A stretch of DNA of 31,173 bases from the NCBI GenBank assembly GCA_051004675.1, contig JBPCKC010000032.1, positions 1 through 31,173 on the forward strand, given 5' to 3'. Shown here piece after piece: positions 7,887-15,631 of the stretch. A model generated the notes under the pieces. It ran no database searches. It was not told the origin of the DNA and saw only the letters and a program-made list of their open reading frames with translations. The first letter of the stretch is position 1; each line of letters begins with the position of its first letter. A program made the position numbers and the translations under genes. The DNA comes from JBDTSW01 sp051004675 (GTDB lineage: Bacteria > Actinomycetota > Thermoleophilia > Solirubrobacterales > 70-9).

Positions 7887-8846
7887 CTACTGCTCGAGCT
7901 GGTCGAACCGGCAGTCGGCAGGATCCTTGTCGTCGCGCCAGCGGACGATCTTTGAGCCGTGACGGATGCGCCCCGCGGCGACGTGGTCGAAGGTGATCTC
8001 GACGACGAGCTCGGGGCGCAGCGAGATCCACTCGAGCTCGCGGTCGGCCGCCCAGCGGCTGGGGTCTGCCGAGCCGCGCTCGCCGGTCTCGTAGGGAGCG
8101 AGCGTCTTCACCAGCTCGCGCTTCCGCTTCGCGCTCAGGCCCGAGGTGTGGCCGACCACGCGCAGCTCGTCGCCGTCGTAGAGGCCCAGGATCAGCGAGC
8201 CCACGGTCCCATCCTCCTTGCCCGGCCGCCACCCGACGATCACCGCGTCCGCGGTGCGCAGGCGCTTCACCTTCACGAAGCCCTTGCGCTCGCCTGGCCT
8301 GTAGGGGGCCTCGAGCTGCTTCGCGATCACGCCCTCGCCGGATTGGAGCCAGGCATCGGCCCCGCCGGAGGGGTCCGGGTCGAGGGGGGTGAGCTCGACC
8401 GAGCCCGCGTCGGCGGCCGAGGCCACCAGCTTCTCGAGGGCGTTGCGGCGATCGGCGAACTGGTGGGTCAGGAGCTTCCTCTTGCCCGCGGCCAGCAGGT
8501 CGAACGCCCGGAACCGGGCCGGGGTCTTTTCGGCGAGCATGTTGATCCGCGACTCCGCGGGGTGGATGCGGTTCTGGAGCGCATCGAAGACCTCGGCGCC
8601 GTCATCGCCCAGGATCACCAGCTCTCCGTCCGCGACGTAACGGCCCGTCGGAAAGCGAAGCTCAGGGAAGTAGCGGGCAAGCGGCTTGCCGTTTCGCGAC
8701 TGGACGAAGACGTCGTCGCCGTCCACGAATACGATCGCCCTGAACCCGTCGTACTTCGGCTCGTACGTCCACTCCTCGCCCTCGGGAAGCGCCTTGCGCG
8801 AGAGCGCGAGCTGGGGCTTCACCGGGGGCTTCAGGGGCAGGGCCAC
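7887..8846 (-). CDS. ligC: ATP-dependent DNA ligase, LigC-type
   Basis: This 319-residue ligase seals DNA nicks through a covalent lysyl-AMP. The nucleotidyl motif is EPKYDGFRA with Lys31. It continues with QSRNGKPLARYFPEL, DGELVIL, QNRIHPAESRI, and the adenylation-domain end GVIAKQLEAPY then FVKVKRLRTADAVIVG. The OB-fold domain carries VGSLILGLYDGDELRVVGH. This arrangement follows mycobacterial LigC rather than full LigD. The GTG at 8846 is preferred because it gives the standard MALPLKPPVKPQLAL start and is preceded by TACGAT at leaderless spacing; a frame extending to 8888 would add 14 atypical residues. Together with the nearby LigD-type polymerase it suggests a split end-joining or gap-repair toolkit. 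Confidence 0.92.
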   Translation of the reverse strand: MALPLKPPVKPQLALSRKALPEGEEWTYEPKYDGFRAIVFVDGDDVFVQSRNGKPLARYFPELRFPTGRYVADGELVILGDDGAEVFDALQNRIHPAESRINMLAEKTPARFRAFDLLAAGKRKLLTHQFADRRNALEKLVASAADAGSVELTPLDPDPSGGADAWLQSGEGVIAKQLEAPYRPGERKGFVKVKRLRTADAVIVGWRPGKEDGTVGSLILGLYDGDELRVVGHTSGLSAKRKRELVKTLAPYETGERGSADPSRWAADRELEWISLRPELVVEITFDHVAAGRIRHGSKIVRWRDDKDPADCRFDQLEQ

Positions 8847-8852
8847 GCCGCG

Positions 8853-8858
8853 ATCGTA
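8853..8858 (-). promoter_or_regulatory. Possible leaderless -10 box of the DNA ligase
   Basis: On the minus strand this reads TACGAT, 6 bases before the GTG at 8846. No Shine-Dalgarno is present. The position supports both the start choice and transcription from the ligase itself rather than read-through from the peptidase genes. Confidence 0.4.
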
Positions 8859-8900
8859 TTCGGCGGCGCACCGATGGCTCGGCGGCACGCGGAGGGCTTG

Positions 8901-8941
8901 GTTGTCGCCTGAGGTGCGCTCAGCGAGCTTGAGGCGACAAC
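8901..8941 (-). terminator. Hairpin between peptidase E and ligase genes
   Basis: GTTGTCGCCT (8901-8910) and AGGCGACAAC (8932-8941) are perfect 10-bp inverted arms with a 21-base loop that itself holds a small stem (GCTC/GAGC). It starts 9 bases after the peptidase stop on the minus strand and ends before the ligase promoter box. There is no T-run, so it may be a terminator of the GC-rich type or a regulatory site. Confidence 0.45.
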
Positions 8942-8950
8942 GGACGCCGT

Positions 8951-9733
8951 CTAGCCACGCAGTGCGACGCTTCGCATGCGGTGGAGCTCGCGCAGCTCGG
9001 CGATCGCCGCGTCCTCCTCCCGCGGAGGCGGCGGGACGAGCAGCTCGGACTCGAGCGGGGTCTCGAGGGCGCGACCCTCCTCGTCGCGCTCGACCCGGAT
9101 CACGCGGGCGCCGCGCCGGCCGGCGAACGCCTCGACCAGCTTTTGCCCCTCGAACAGAACCCCGGCGCCGTCGTCGAGGGCGTACCCGCCGGGCACCCCG
9201 CCCTCGACCGCCCGGTGATACGCCGCCCTGCGGGCGGGATCGCGCCGGTAGTGGACGCAGAGGCTGCCCGGGAGCATCCCGAGGCCCGGATGCGGACGGG
9301 GATCCCCCAGGGACATCGTGATGCCGAAGTCAAACCAGCACATCGCGCCGGCGCTCTGCCCGGCGAGGACCACGCCTCGCTCCCACGCCTCACGAAGCAC
9401 CTCGGGCAGCCCGTGGGCGCGCCACACGGCGAGCAGGTTCATCATCGAACCGCCGGAGACGTAAACCAGGTCCTGGCTCAGCAGGTGGCGGCGCAGGTCG
9501 ACCCGCTCGCGCTCCCGGCGGAAGAGCGAGACGTGGGACGGGCGAAAGCTCGCGCCGTCGACGGCGAGGTAGAAGTCCGCGATCCCCGAGTGGTCGTCGC
9601 CGCCGGCCGTGGGGATGAAGCACACACGCGGATCGTCCGCCCCGGTCATCGCGAGCAGGTGCCGGACGACGGCGAGCTCCTCCGGCCGGCGGTTGAACTC
9701 GTGACCGCCCAGGGCGACGATGCGGCGCGTCAT
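8951..9733 (-). CDS. S51-family peptidase (peptidase E-like), copy 1
   Basis: This 260-residue cytoplasmic enzyme has the S51 fold. The nucleophile Ser127 sits in AGQSAGAMCWF. It is preceded by the LSQDLVYVSGGSMMNLL strand and helix and followed by a conserved His in LCVHYRRD. Known S51 enzymes cleave Asp-X dipeptides (peptidase E) or cyanophycin; the residues seen do not decide between them. Its ATG directly abuts the stop of the upstream paralogue, with no intergenic base, so the two are co-translated. A hairpin follows its stop. Confidence 0.85.
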   Translation of the reverse strand: MTRRIVALGGHEFNRRPEELAVVRHLLAMTGADDPRVCFIPTAGGDDHSGIADFYLAVDGASFRPSHVSLFRRERERVDLRRHLLSQDLVYVSGGSMMNLLAVWRAHGLPEVLREAWERGVVLAGQSAGAMCWFDFGITMSLGDPRPHPGLGMLPGSLCVHYRRDPARRAAYHRAVEGGVPGGYALDDGAGVLFEGQKLVEAFAGRRGARVIRVERDEEGRALETPLESELLVPPPPREEDAAIAELRELHRMRSVALRG

Positions 9734-10537
9734 CTACGCGGCGACCGCGGGCGGGGCGGGAGGCGCCGGCCCGGCAGGGGCAAGGCGCTCGGCCATGGTG
9801 ACCAGCGGCGGACGAAGCGGCGGGCACGGCTCGTCGCCCAGGAAGGTGACGTCCAGAGGTTGCTCCAAAACCTCGCCGGCGACGAGACGCAGCGAGTAGG
9901 CGGCAGCGCCGCGCTTCGAACTCACCGCACGCAACAGATCCCGCCGCCGGAAGTGGAGGGCGGCCCCGTCGTCGGCGGCGAACCCCATGGACATGCCTCC
10001 CGCAAGCCGGCGGTGAAACTCCTCGCGGCGCTCGGGCTCGGAGTCGTAGTGGGCCGTGAAGCTCCACGGCAGGAACCCCATCCCGCCGATGGGCTCCGGG
10101 GCGCCGTAGTAGGCCGTGAGGGCCCGGTCGAACCAGCACAGCGCTCCCGCGCTCAGCCCGCAAAGAACGACGCCGCGGGCCCAGGCGTCGCGCAGGATCA
10201 CGTCGATGCCGTGCGCCCGCCAGACCCCGAGCAGGCTCACCAGGCTGCCCCCGCCCACGTAGATCAGGTCCTGGGAGAGCAGGTGCTCGCGCAGGTCTCG
10301 AGGCCCGGCCTCCCTGCGGAAGAGGGTGATGTGCGAGGCGTCGGCCCGGTCGGCGAATTGCTTGTAGAAGCGAACCACGTAATGGTCGGCGTCGCCGCTG
10401 GCCGACGGCAGGAAGCAGACCTTTGGCCGCAGGGAGCCGGTGAGCGAGAGCACGTACTCGTCCAGGAGCGGATTTCCCGGCTCCATCGAGAAGCCTCCTC
10501 CGCCGAAGGCGACGATCTGCGGCTCCCGCACCATCAT
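9734..10537 (-). CDS. S51-family peptidase (peptidase E-like), copy 2
   Basis: This 267-residue paralogue of the downstream gene has Ser129 in CGLSAGALCWF, the shared LSQDLIYVGGGSLVSLLGVWRAHG-type core, and the FTAHYDSEPERR segment with the likely catalytic His. A Pro/Ala-rich tail (PAGPAPPAPPAVAA) is unlike copy 1. The ATG at 10537 follows GGGGTGAG, a fair Shine-Dalgarno; a second ATG is the next codon. The pair clearly arose by tandem duplication, but the copies have diverged a lot, which suggests different substrates. Confidence 0.85.
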   Translation of the reverse strand: MMVREPQIVAFGGGGFSMEPGNPLLDEYVLSLTGSLRPKVCFLPSASGDADHYVVRFYKQFADRADASHITLFRREAGPRDLREHLLSQDLIYVGGGSLVSLLGVWRAHGIDVILRDAWARGVVLCGLSAGALCWFDRALTAYYGAPEPIGGMGFLPWSFTAHYDSEPERREEFHRRLAGGMSMGFAADDGAALHFRRRDLLRAVSSKRGAAAYSLRLVAGEVLEQPLDVTFLGDEPCPPLRPPLVTMAERLAPAGPAPPAPPAVAA

Positions 10538-10598
10538 CTCACCCCGAAATATCCGCTCCCTGGGGCCCGGGCGCCTTATCCCGGTGTCGAGACTTCAG

Positions 10599-10681
10599 CG
10601 CGGCCGATTGGCCGCGGGGGCGGCGCCCGGCCGACCCCGGCGCCGCGAGATCGAGCGATCCTGCCGCCTTCAGGCGCTCGA
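10599..10681 (-). terminator. Cluster of three hairpins after the CapA-like gene
   Basis: The stretch 10538-10698 holds no gene but three inverted repeats: CGCGGCC/GGCCGCG (10599-10616, loop 4), GCGGCGCC/GGCGCCGC (10620-10646, loop 11) and TCGAGCG/CGCTCGA (10651-10681, loop 17). They lie downstream of the CapA-like stop and before the peptidase start on the same strand, so transcription termination or insulation is the likely role. None has a T-run. Confidence 0.45.
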
Positions 10682-10698
10682 ATCCCTGCGATCGCCGG

Positions 10699-11928
10699 TT
10701 AGGGGAGCCGCGCCGGCACCGGTTCGGCGACGCGGTCGCCGACCACGTCGACGGTTCGCTCGTACGAGGCGCGCAGCGAGGCCTCGTCGGCCTCGTCCGC
10801 CTTTATCGCGTCTCCCACCGGCAGCACCCGGTAGTCGGCGTGGTCGGTCCAGGTCGGCACGTAGCGCGTGCCGACCACCCGTGCGCCATCCCCGTCGACC
10901 ACCAGGTCGAGGAGCGCTATGTAGCCGTCTTGGCTGCCGGCCGCGAGGCCCGTGTCGGCGCCCTGGTTGGAGGTCAGGTTGCCCTCCGAGAAGACCACCA
11001 GCTTGCCGGAGACCTTCGTTATCGGCTGCACGATGTGCGGCCCCTGGCCCACGATCGCCGTGATCTCGGGGGCCTTCACCAGCGTGCGCACGAGCGCCTC
11101 CTGCTCCGAGCTCGGCTCGGTGACGTACTCGGGAGCGGCCTCGGAGGCCCAGTGGAGGTTGACGATCACGGCGTCCGCGCCGGCCTTCCGCGCGGACTGG
11201 GCGTCGGCGACGATCCGCTTCGGATCGAAGAGGTTGACCAGGTGGGGCGCCGGCACGGGGATCCCGTTCGTGTCGGAGGTGTAGGCGAGATAGGCGACCT
11301 TGATCCCCTCGCTCTCGAGGATCAGGGGGCGGTCTTGCTCGCGCTCGGAGGTCGCCGAGCCCGTGTGCCCGACCCCGGCGGCGTCCAGCGCCTCCAGGGT
11401 CTCGCCAACGCCCTCCTCTCCCTGGTCGAGGGTGTGGTTGGAGGCGGTGTCGCAGGCGTCCCAGCCCGTCTCGGCGATCCCCTCCGCCAACTCCGGCGGC
11501 GTGTTGAAGATGGGGTAGCTGGTGGGCGGGTCGGGGGTCATCGGGACCTCGACGTGGCAGAAGGCGAGATCGGCGTCGGCCACGTAGGGGCGGATCTCCT
11601 TCAGCATCGGCGCGAAGTCGTAACCGTCGCCGCCCGCGAGCGCCTGCGCACGGGTGAACAGGGCCGTGTGGATCAGCAGGTCGCCGCTGAACGAGAGCGT
11701 CAGCTCGACCGGGTTGGCGTCCAGCTCGAGCTGGCGCGTCTGCTCGGGCGCGAGCGGCGGCGCCTGCGGCCCGCCCCCGCAGGAGCGCAGTGCGAGAAGG
11801 AACAGGACCAGGAGGACACCGGCGATGACGAGGGCCGCCAGCCGCCGACGCCGGTAGACCGCGGGGGTGGACCTCCTGCGCACGGGTAGGGCGACGCGCC
11901 GGGTGCTCACCCCCCAAGGTTGAAGCAT
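10699..11928 (-). CDS. CapA-family (PGA_cap) protein, membrane-anchored
   Basis: This 409-residue protein has a basic N-terminus, one hydrophobic segment (about residues 29-48) and a Cys in LRSCGGG, which is a poor lipobox because of the Arg. The exported domain has the calcineurin-like CapA pattern: LSFSGDLLIH, DLAFCHVEVPM, CDTASNHTLDQG, the VIVNLHWASE segment, GQGPHIVQPI, and VVFSEGNLTSNQ. Relatives take part in poly-gamma-glutamate capsule synthesis, but no capB or capC homologue is nearby, so a stand-alone extracellular phosphoesterase-like role is as likely. GTG at 11910 is an alternative start. The gene diverges from the acyl-CoA dehydrogenase with 23 bases between the start codons. Confidence 0.85.
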   Translation of the reverse strand: MLQPWGVSTRRVALPVRRRSTPAVYRRRRLAALVIAGVLLVLFLLALRSCGGGPQAPPLAPEQTRQLELDANPVELTLSFSGDLLIHTALFTRAQALAGGDGYDFAPMLKEIRPYVADADLAFCHVEVPMTPDPPTSYPIFNTPPELAEGIAETGWDACDTASNHTLDQGEEGVGETLEALDAAGVGHTGSATSEREQDRPLILESEGIKVAYLAYTSDTNGIPVPAPHLVNLFDPKRIVADAQSARKAGADAVIVNLHWASEAAPEYVTEPSSEQEALVRTLVKAPEITAIVGQGPHIVQPITKVSGKLVVFSEGNLTSNQGADTGLAAGSQDGYIALLDLVVDGDGARVVGTRYVPTWTDHADYRVLPVGDAIKADEADEASLRASYERTVDVVGDRVAEPVPARLP

Positions 11929-11939
11929 CGGCGCTGGGG

Positions 11940-11945
11940 TAGGCT
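11940..11945 (+). promoter_or_regulatory. Possible leaderless -10 box of the acyl-CoA dehydrogenase
   Basis: TAGGCT sits 6 bases before the GTG at 11952. No Shine-Dalgarno is present. It lies in the 23-base gap between two divergent genes, which leaves room for only a minimal promoter. Confidence 0.4.
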
Positions 11946-11951
11946 CCGCCC

Positions 11952-13709
11952 GTGGAGGCCGCTACCAAGCCCGCCCTGGAGGGCAAGCCCGAGCGCTCGG
12001 CGTCCTCGTTCGCGAAATCGCTCTTCATGGGCGAAATCCAGGAGGAGCTGGCCTTCCCGTGGCCGACCCCCGACGCCTCCGAGCAGGAGCGCATCCGCGG
12101 GTTGAACACGGCGGCGCGCGAGATCGGCTCGCGCATGGATCACGCCCAGATCGAGGAGAAGCGGTGGATCGGCGACGACATCATTCGCGACCTCGGCGAG
12201 GCTGGCCTGGCCGGGCTCTACGTCGACGAGAAGTACGGAGGGCAGGGCCTCTCGCAGACCGGCTACGCGAGGGTCTTCGAGACCTTCGCCCAGATCGACG
12301 CGACCCTCTCGATCGTGATGGGGGTCCACCAGTCGATCGGCTTCAAGGGAATCCACATGTTCGGCAGCGACGAGCAGAAGGAGCGCTTCCTCCCGGACCT
12401 GGCGTCAGCGAAGAAGCTGGCCGGCTTCGCTCTCACCGAACCGCAGGCCGGCTCGGATGCGTACGCGATCCAGTCCCGCGCGGTGCAGCAGCCGGACGGC
12501 TCCTGGGTGCTGAACGGGGAGAAGCGGTACATCGGCAACGGCTCGAAGGGCGACGTCTTCACCGCCTTCGCCCGCTGCGAGGTGGACGGGAAGGACCGGC
12601 ACATCGCGCTCATCCTCGAGAAGGGGATGAAGGGGTTCGAGGTGGGCGAGCGCTTCGACACGATGGGCCTGCGCGGCAACGACCTGCGCCGCCTCTACTT
12701 CAACGACGTGAAGGTGCCCGCCGAGAACGTGCTGGGAGATCCGGGCGACGGCTTCAAGATCGCGATGCAGATCCTCAACAACGGGCGCATCGGGCTCGGA
12801 ACCGGCTCGGTGGGGGCGACGAAGGGGCTCCTCAACCGCGCGATCGAGCACGTCAAGGAGCGCCGGCAGTTCGACCGCCCGATCGCCGACTTCGAGCTGG
12901 TCCAGGACAAGATCGGCTGGATGGTCTCCTACCTGTTCGGGCTCGAGTCCATGTGCTACCTGACCTGTGGCCTTGCCGACAACGGCGTCGAGGACTACTC
13001 GCTCGAGTCCGCGATCTGCAAGGTCTCCGGGACGGAGTTCCTCTGGTACGCCGCCAACCGCACGATGCAGCTCAAGGGCGGCGCCGGGTACATGAAGGAC
13101 GAGCCCTACGAGAAGATCCTGCGCGACATCAGGATCTTTCCGATCTTCGAGGGCGCCAACGACGTGATGCGCGCGTTCGTCGCCCTCTCGGGCATGAAGC
13201 CGGTTGGCGAGAAGCTCTCGGAGCTGGGCGAGATCGGCCTCGGCGACCCGATCGGCTCGATCGGCGTGCTCGCCGATTACGTCGGCGGGCGGATCTCCAA
13301 CCGGGTCAACCCCGACAGGATCACCAAGGCGCACCCCGAGCTGAAAGCGCACGCCGACGCGGTCTCCGAGCAGGTCCAGCAGCTACGGGCTGTCTCCGAG
13401 TCGCTGCTTCGCGAGCACTGTGGCGAGATCATGGAGCGCCAGTTCCAGCAGAAGCGCCTCTACACCGCCGTCTCCGACATCCTCGCCCAGATCGCGGTGC
13501 TCTCACGGGTGACGAGCATCTTCTCCGAGCACGGCGTCGAGCCTGCGGGCCAGGAGCGCTACATCGCCGACACCTTCTGCACCCGCGCCGCGGGCCGCGT
13601 GAACTCCGCCTTCCGCCAGATCGAGTCGAACGACGACGACCGGATGGCCGCGATCGCCAAGCTCGCCTACAAGCGCGGCGAGTACGGCTACGCATTGTTC
13701 GAGGACTAG
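11952..13709 (+). CDS. Acyl-CoA dehydrogenase, long-chain (VLCAD/ACAD9-like)
   Basis: This 585-residue FAD enzyme would catalyse the first oxidation of fatty-acyl-CoA. Motifs are GFALTEPQAGSDA for FAD and substrate binding, WVLNGEKRYIGNG, GLRGNDLRRLYFNDVKVP, and RRQFDRPIADFELVQDKI. LKGGAGYMKDEPYEKILRD leads to the catalytic Glu400 in FPIFEGANDVMR. The extra 180 or so residues after the core match the VLCAD/ACAD9 architecture rather than the 380-residue short and medium enzymes. The electron acceptor should be ETF; no etf gene is in the window. Start is GTG at 11952. It ends 2 bases from the DUF4126 gene on the other strand. Confidence 0.93.
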   Translation: MEAATKPALEGKPERSASSFAKSLFMGEIQEELAFPWPTPDASEQERIRGLNTAAREIGSRMDHAQIEEKRWIGDDIIRDLGEAGLAGLYVDEKYGGQGLSQTGYARVFETFAQIDATLSIVMGVHQSIGFKGIHMFGSDEQKERFLPDLASAKKLAGFALTEPQAGSDAYAIQSRAVQQPDGSWVLNGEKRYIGNGSKGDVFTAFARCEVDGKDRHIALILEKGMKGFEVGERFDTMGLRGNDLRRLYFNDVKVPAENVLGDPGDGFKIAMQILNNGRIGLGTGSVGATKGLLNRAIEHVKERRQFDRPIADFELVQDKIGWMVSYLFGLESMCYLTCGLADNGVEDYSLESAICKVSGTEFLWYAANRTMQLKGGAGYMKDEPYEKILRDIRIFPIFEGANDVMRAFVALSGMKPVGEKLSELGEIGLGDPIGSIGVLADYVGGRISNRVNPDRITKAHPELKAHADAVSEQVQQLRAVSESLLREHCGEIMERQFQQKRLYTAVSDILAQIAVLSRVTSIFSEHGVEPAGQERYIADTFCTRAAGRVNSAFRQIESNDDDRMAAIAKLAYKRGEYGYALFED

Positions 13710-13711
13710 AT

Positions 13712-14317
13712 CTAGGTCGGGGGCGAGCGCCCCGCCCGCTCGGCGCGCCGAGCCTGAAAGCGCGCGTAACCGGCCCGGATGCGGCCGGCCAAAAACCAGA
13801 CCAGCAGGCCGCCGCTGACGAGGAGGACGATCGCGATCGCCGCCGCCAGCTCCGGCGCCTCGAGCGCGAGCAGCACCACGCCGGCGACGGTCGCGTCCTC
13901 GGCGAGGCTCACCAAGATGTTCGAGGCGGGCTCGGGCGAGAGGTTGATCCCCAGTCGCAGGCTTGCCTTGACCGCGTGGCTCGCCAGCGCCGTCGTGCCG
14001 GTCCCGCCGGCGGCGAGGACCTCCTCGAAGCCGCTCAGGCCGGCGTCGGTCCCGAAAACCGCTCCGATCGCACCGCCGATCGCCGGGCGCACCGCGGTGT
14101 GGATCACGTCCCAGGCGCTGTCGAGCAGCGGCACCTTGTCGGTGACGAACTCGACCAGGAACATGACGGCTGAGAGCGCGATCACCGGGTTGCTCTGAAG
14201 CTGGTCGGGCACCTCCCCCACCCCCGCCCTTCCCAGGATGCCGAGCAGGGCGAGCGTCGCGTAGGCGTTGACGCCGGATGCCCAGCCCGTGCTCAGGAGG
14301 GTGGCTCCGAGGTCCAA
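13712..14317 (-). CDS. DUF4126 membrane protein
   Basis: This 201-residue protein matches the DUF4126 pattern: STGWASGVNAYATLALLGILG at the N-terminus, then FLVEFVTDKVPLLDSAWD, HTAVRPAIGGAIGA, and GTTALASHAVKASLRLGIN. It has about five hydrophobic segments and a basic C-terminal tail. Function of the family is unknown. The frame has no ATG in the right place; TTG at 14317, 5 bases after the P450 stop, is the most likely start. It is therefore the third gene of the alpha-DOX and P450 run. Whether it works with them or simply sits downstream cannot be told from sequence. Confidence 0.8.
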   Translation of the reverse strand: MDLGATLLSTGWASGVNAYATLALLGILGRAGVGEVPDQLQSNPVIALSAVMFLVEFVTDKVPLLDSAWDVIHTAVRPAIGGAIGAVFGTDAGLSGFEEVLAAGGTGTTALASHAVKASLRLGINLSPEPASNILVSLAEDATVAGVVLLALEAPELAAAIAIVLLVSGGLLVWFLAGRIRAGYARFQARRAERAGRSPPT

Positions 14318-14322
14318 AGCGC

Positions 14323-15618
14323 TTACCGGCTGGACAGCCCGAAGCGCAGCCCGAAGAAGTCGAGCATGTGCGGGAGCGGGCGCTCGGGGTCGAGCGACCC
14401 GGAGCGCAGCTCGACCGCCCTCGTGGAGAGCACGCTCGCCAGGGCGCGCTTGCCGATGAGCATCGCGAGTCCGACGCCCGGGCACCCCTGGGGGCCGCGG
14501 GAGAAGTGGTTGAACGACCATGCCTCGGCGGCCTCGCCGTCGATCCACCGCTCCGGAGAGAAGGCGTCGGCCCAGGGGTACCGAGCGGTGTCGCGGTGCA
14601 TGAACTGGTTGGCGATTACGACCTGCGTTCCCGCGGCGACGGTCTCGCCCTTCCAGTCGGTCTCCGCGAGCGTCTCGCGCGCCAGCATGAGCGTCGTGGG
14701 GTACAGGCGCATCGCCTCGTGCAGGCAAGCGTCCAGATAGGGGTGATCGCCTCCGCCGGCCAGCTCGTCGAGGACGACGGCGCGCTGGCGCGGGTGGCTC
14801 GCGAGCAGCGCGAGGGCGCGAAACGAGTTCGCCGCGATCGTGTCGCCGCCGGCGAAGAGCCAGTGGATCGCCTGGCCGGCCGGGTCCGTGTGTGGATCGG
14901 GCGCCTCGGCGAAGAGCGAGACGAGGCTCCCCTCCTGCGCCTTGGCGGCGTACTCCTGCATCCGGCCCAGCAGTTCGGGGTAGCGCTCGGCCGGCTCGCC
15001 CGGCATCCCGTTGGCCTTCGACATCAGCTCGGCGAGCAGATCGGTGAGGGGCTCGTCGTCGCGCGCCGAGTCGCCGAGGAGGACGCGCCGGGTGATCCTG
15101 CGCAGCGCAAGGCTCCACTCGTCGTAGCGCAGCTCGCCTCGCGCCTGGGCGAGGATGGCCTCGATCTCCGAACGCGCGACCTGGTCGAAGCGCTCGGCCA
15201 GCCGATGTTGCGGCATCCCGGTGTCGAGCACCGACTCGGCGAACGCCCGGCGCTCGCGCCACGCCTCCCCGCGCGAGATCGTGAGCGCGTCCGGCTGGAA
15301 GGCGCACATCCCGTCGCGCTTGGCCTTCGGGTCGGAGGCGAAGGGGTCAGGCGAGGCGGCGAGCGCGCGGTGCACGTCGGCCGGCGCCAGCAGGAGCAGC
15401 GCCCTCTCGCGCACGAGGCGGACCCACACGGGGCCGCCGTTGTGGCCGCGGCTCATCCCCGCCAGCAGGCCGACCGCGCGCCGGTCCACATTGGCCCGGG
15501 TAGCGGCGGCGACCGGCGCGCGCCGGCGGCGGAAGATCCCCTGGAGGGCGTTCGGGACCACGACGAGCGCGTTGAAGCGCGCGTTCTCGTACAGGGACGC
15601 GCTGGCGATCCCGCTCAT
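14323..15618 (-). CDS. Cytochrome P450
   Basis: This 431-residue soluble-looking P450 has no N-terminal membrane anchor. The I-helix oxygen-activation site is FAGGDTIAAN with Thr260. The K-helix ExxR is Glu301/Arg304 in HEAMRLYP, and the haem loop is FSRGPQGCPGVGLAM with axial Cys379. The loop has Gln377 where most P450s have Arg or His. The ATG at 15618 is 13 bases after the alpha-dioxygenase stop, so the two should share a transcript. No ferredoxin or reductase gene is nearby, which leaves open use of general redox partners or of a peroxide substrate. A link with the upstream alpha-dioxygenase product is inferred from position only. Confidence 0.93.
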   Translation of the reverse strand: MSGIASASLYENARFNALVVVPNALQGIFRRRRAPVAAATRANVDRRAVGLLAGMSRGHNGGPVWVRLVRERALLLLAPADVHRALAASPDPFASDPKAKRDGMCAFQPDALTISRGEAWRERRAFAESVLDTGMPQHRLAERFDQVARSEIEAILAQARGELRYDEWSLALRRITRRVLLGDSARDDEPLTDLLAELMSKANGMPGEPAERYPELLGRMQEYAAKAQEGSLVSLFAEAPDPHTDPAGQAIHWLFAGGDTIAANSFRALALLASHPRQRAVVLDELAGGGDHPYLDACLHEAMRLYPTTLMLARETLAETDWKGETVAAGTQVVIANQFMHRDTARYPWADAFSPERWIDGEAAEAWSFNHFSRGPQGCPGVGLAMLIGKRALASVLSTRAVELRSGSLDPERPLPHMLDFFGLRFGLSSR

Positions 15619-15631
15619 CCGCGCGGTGGGC

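Noticed and set aside
12059..14173. A 704-codon + frame within the acyl-CoA dehydrogenase region
   Set aside because: Frame-shifted shadow of the dehydrogenase, Arg-rich, and it continues antisense over DUF4126.
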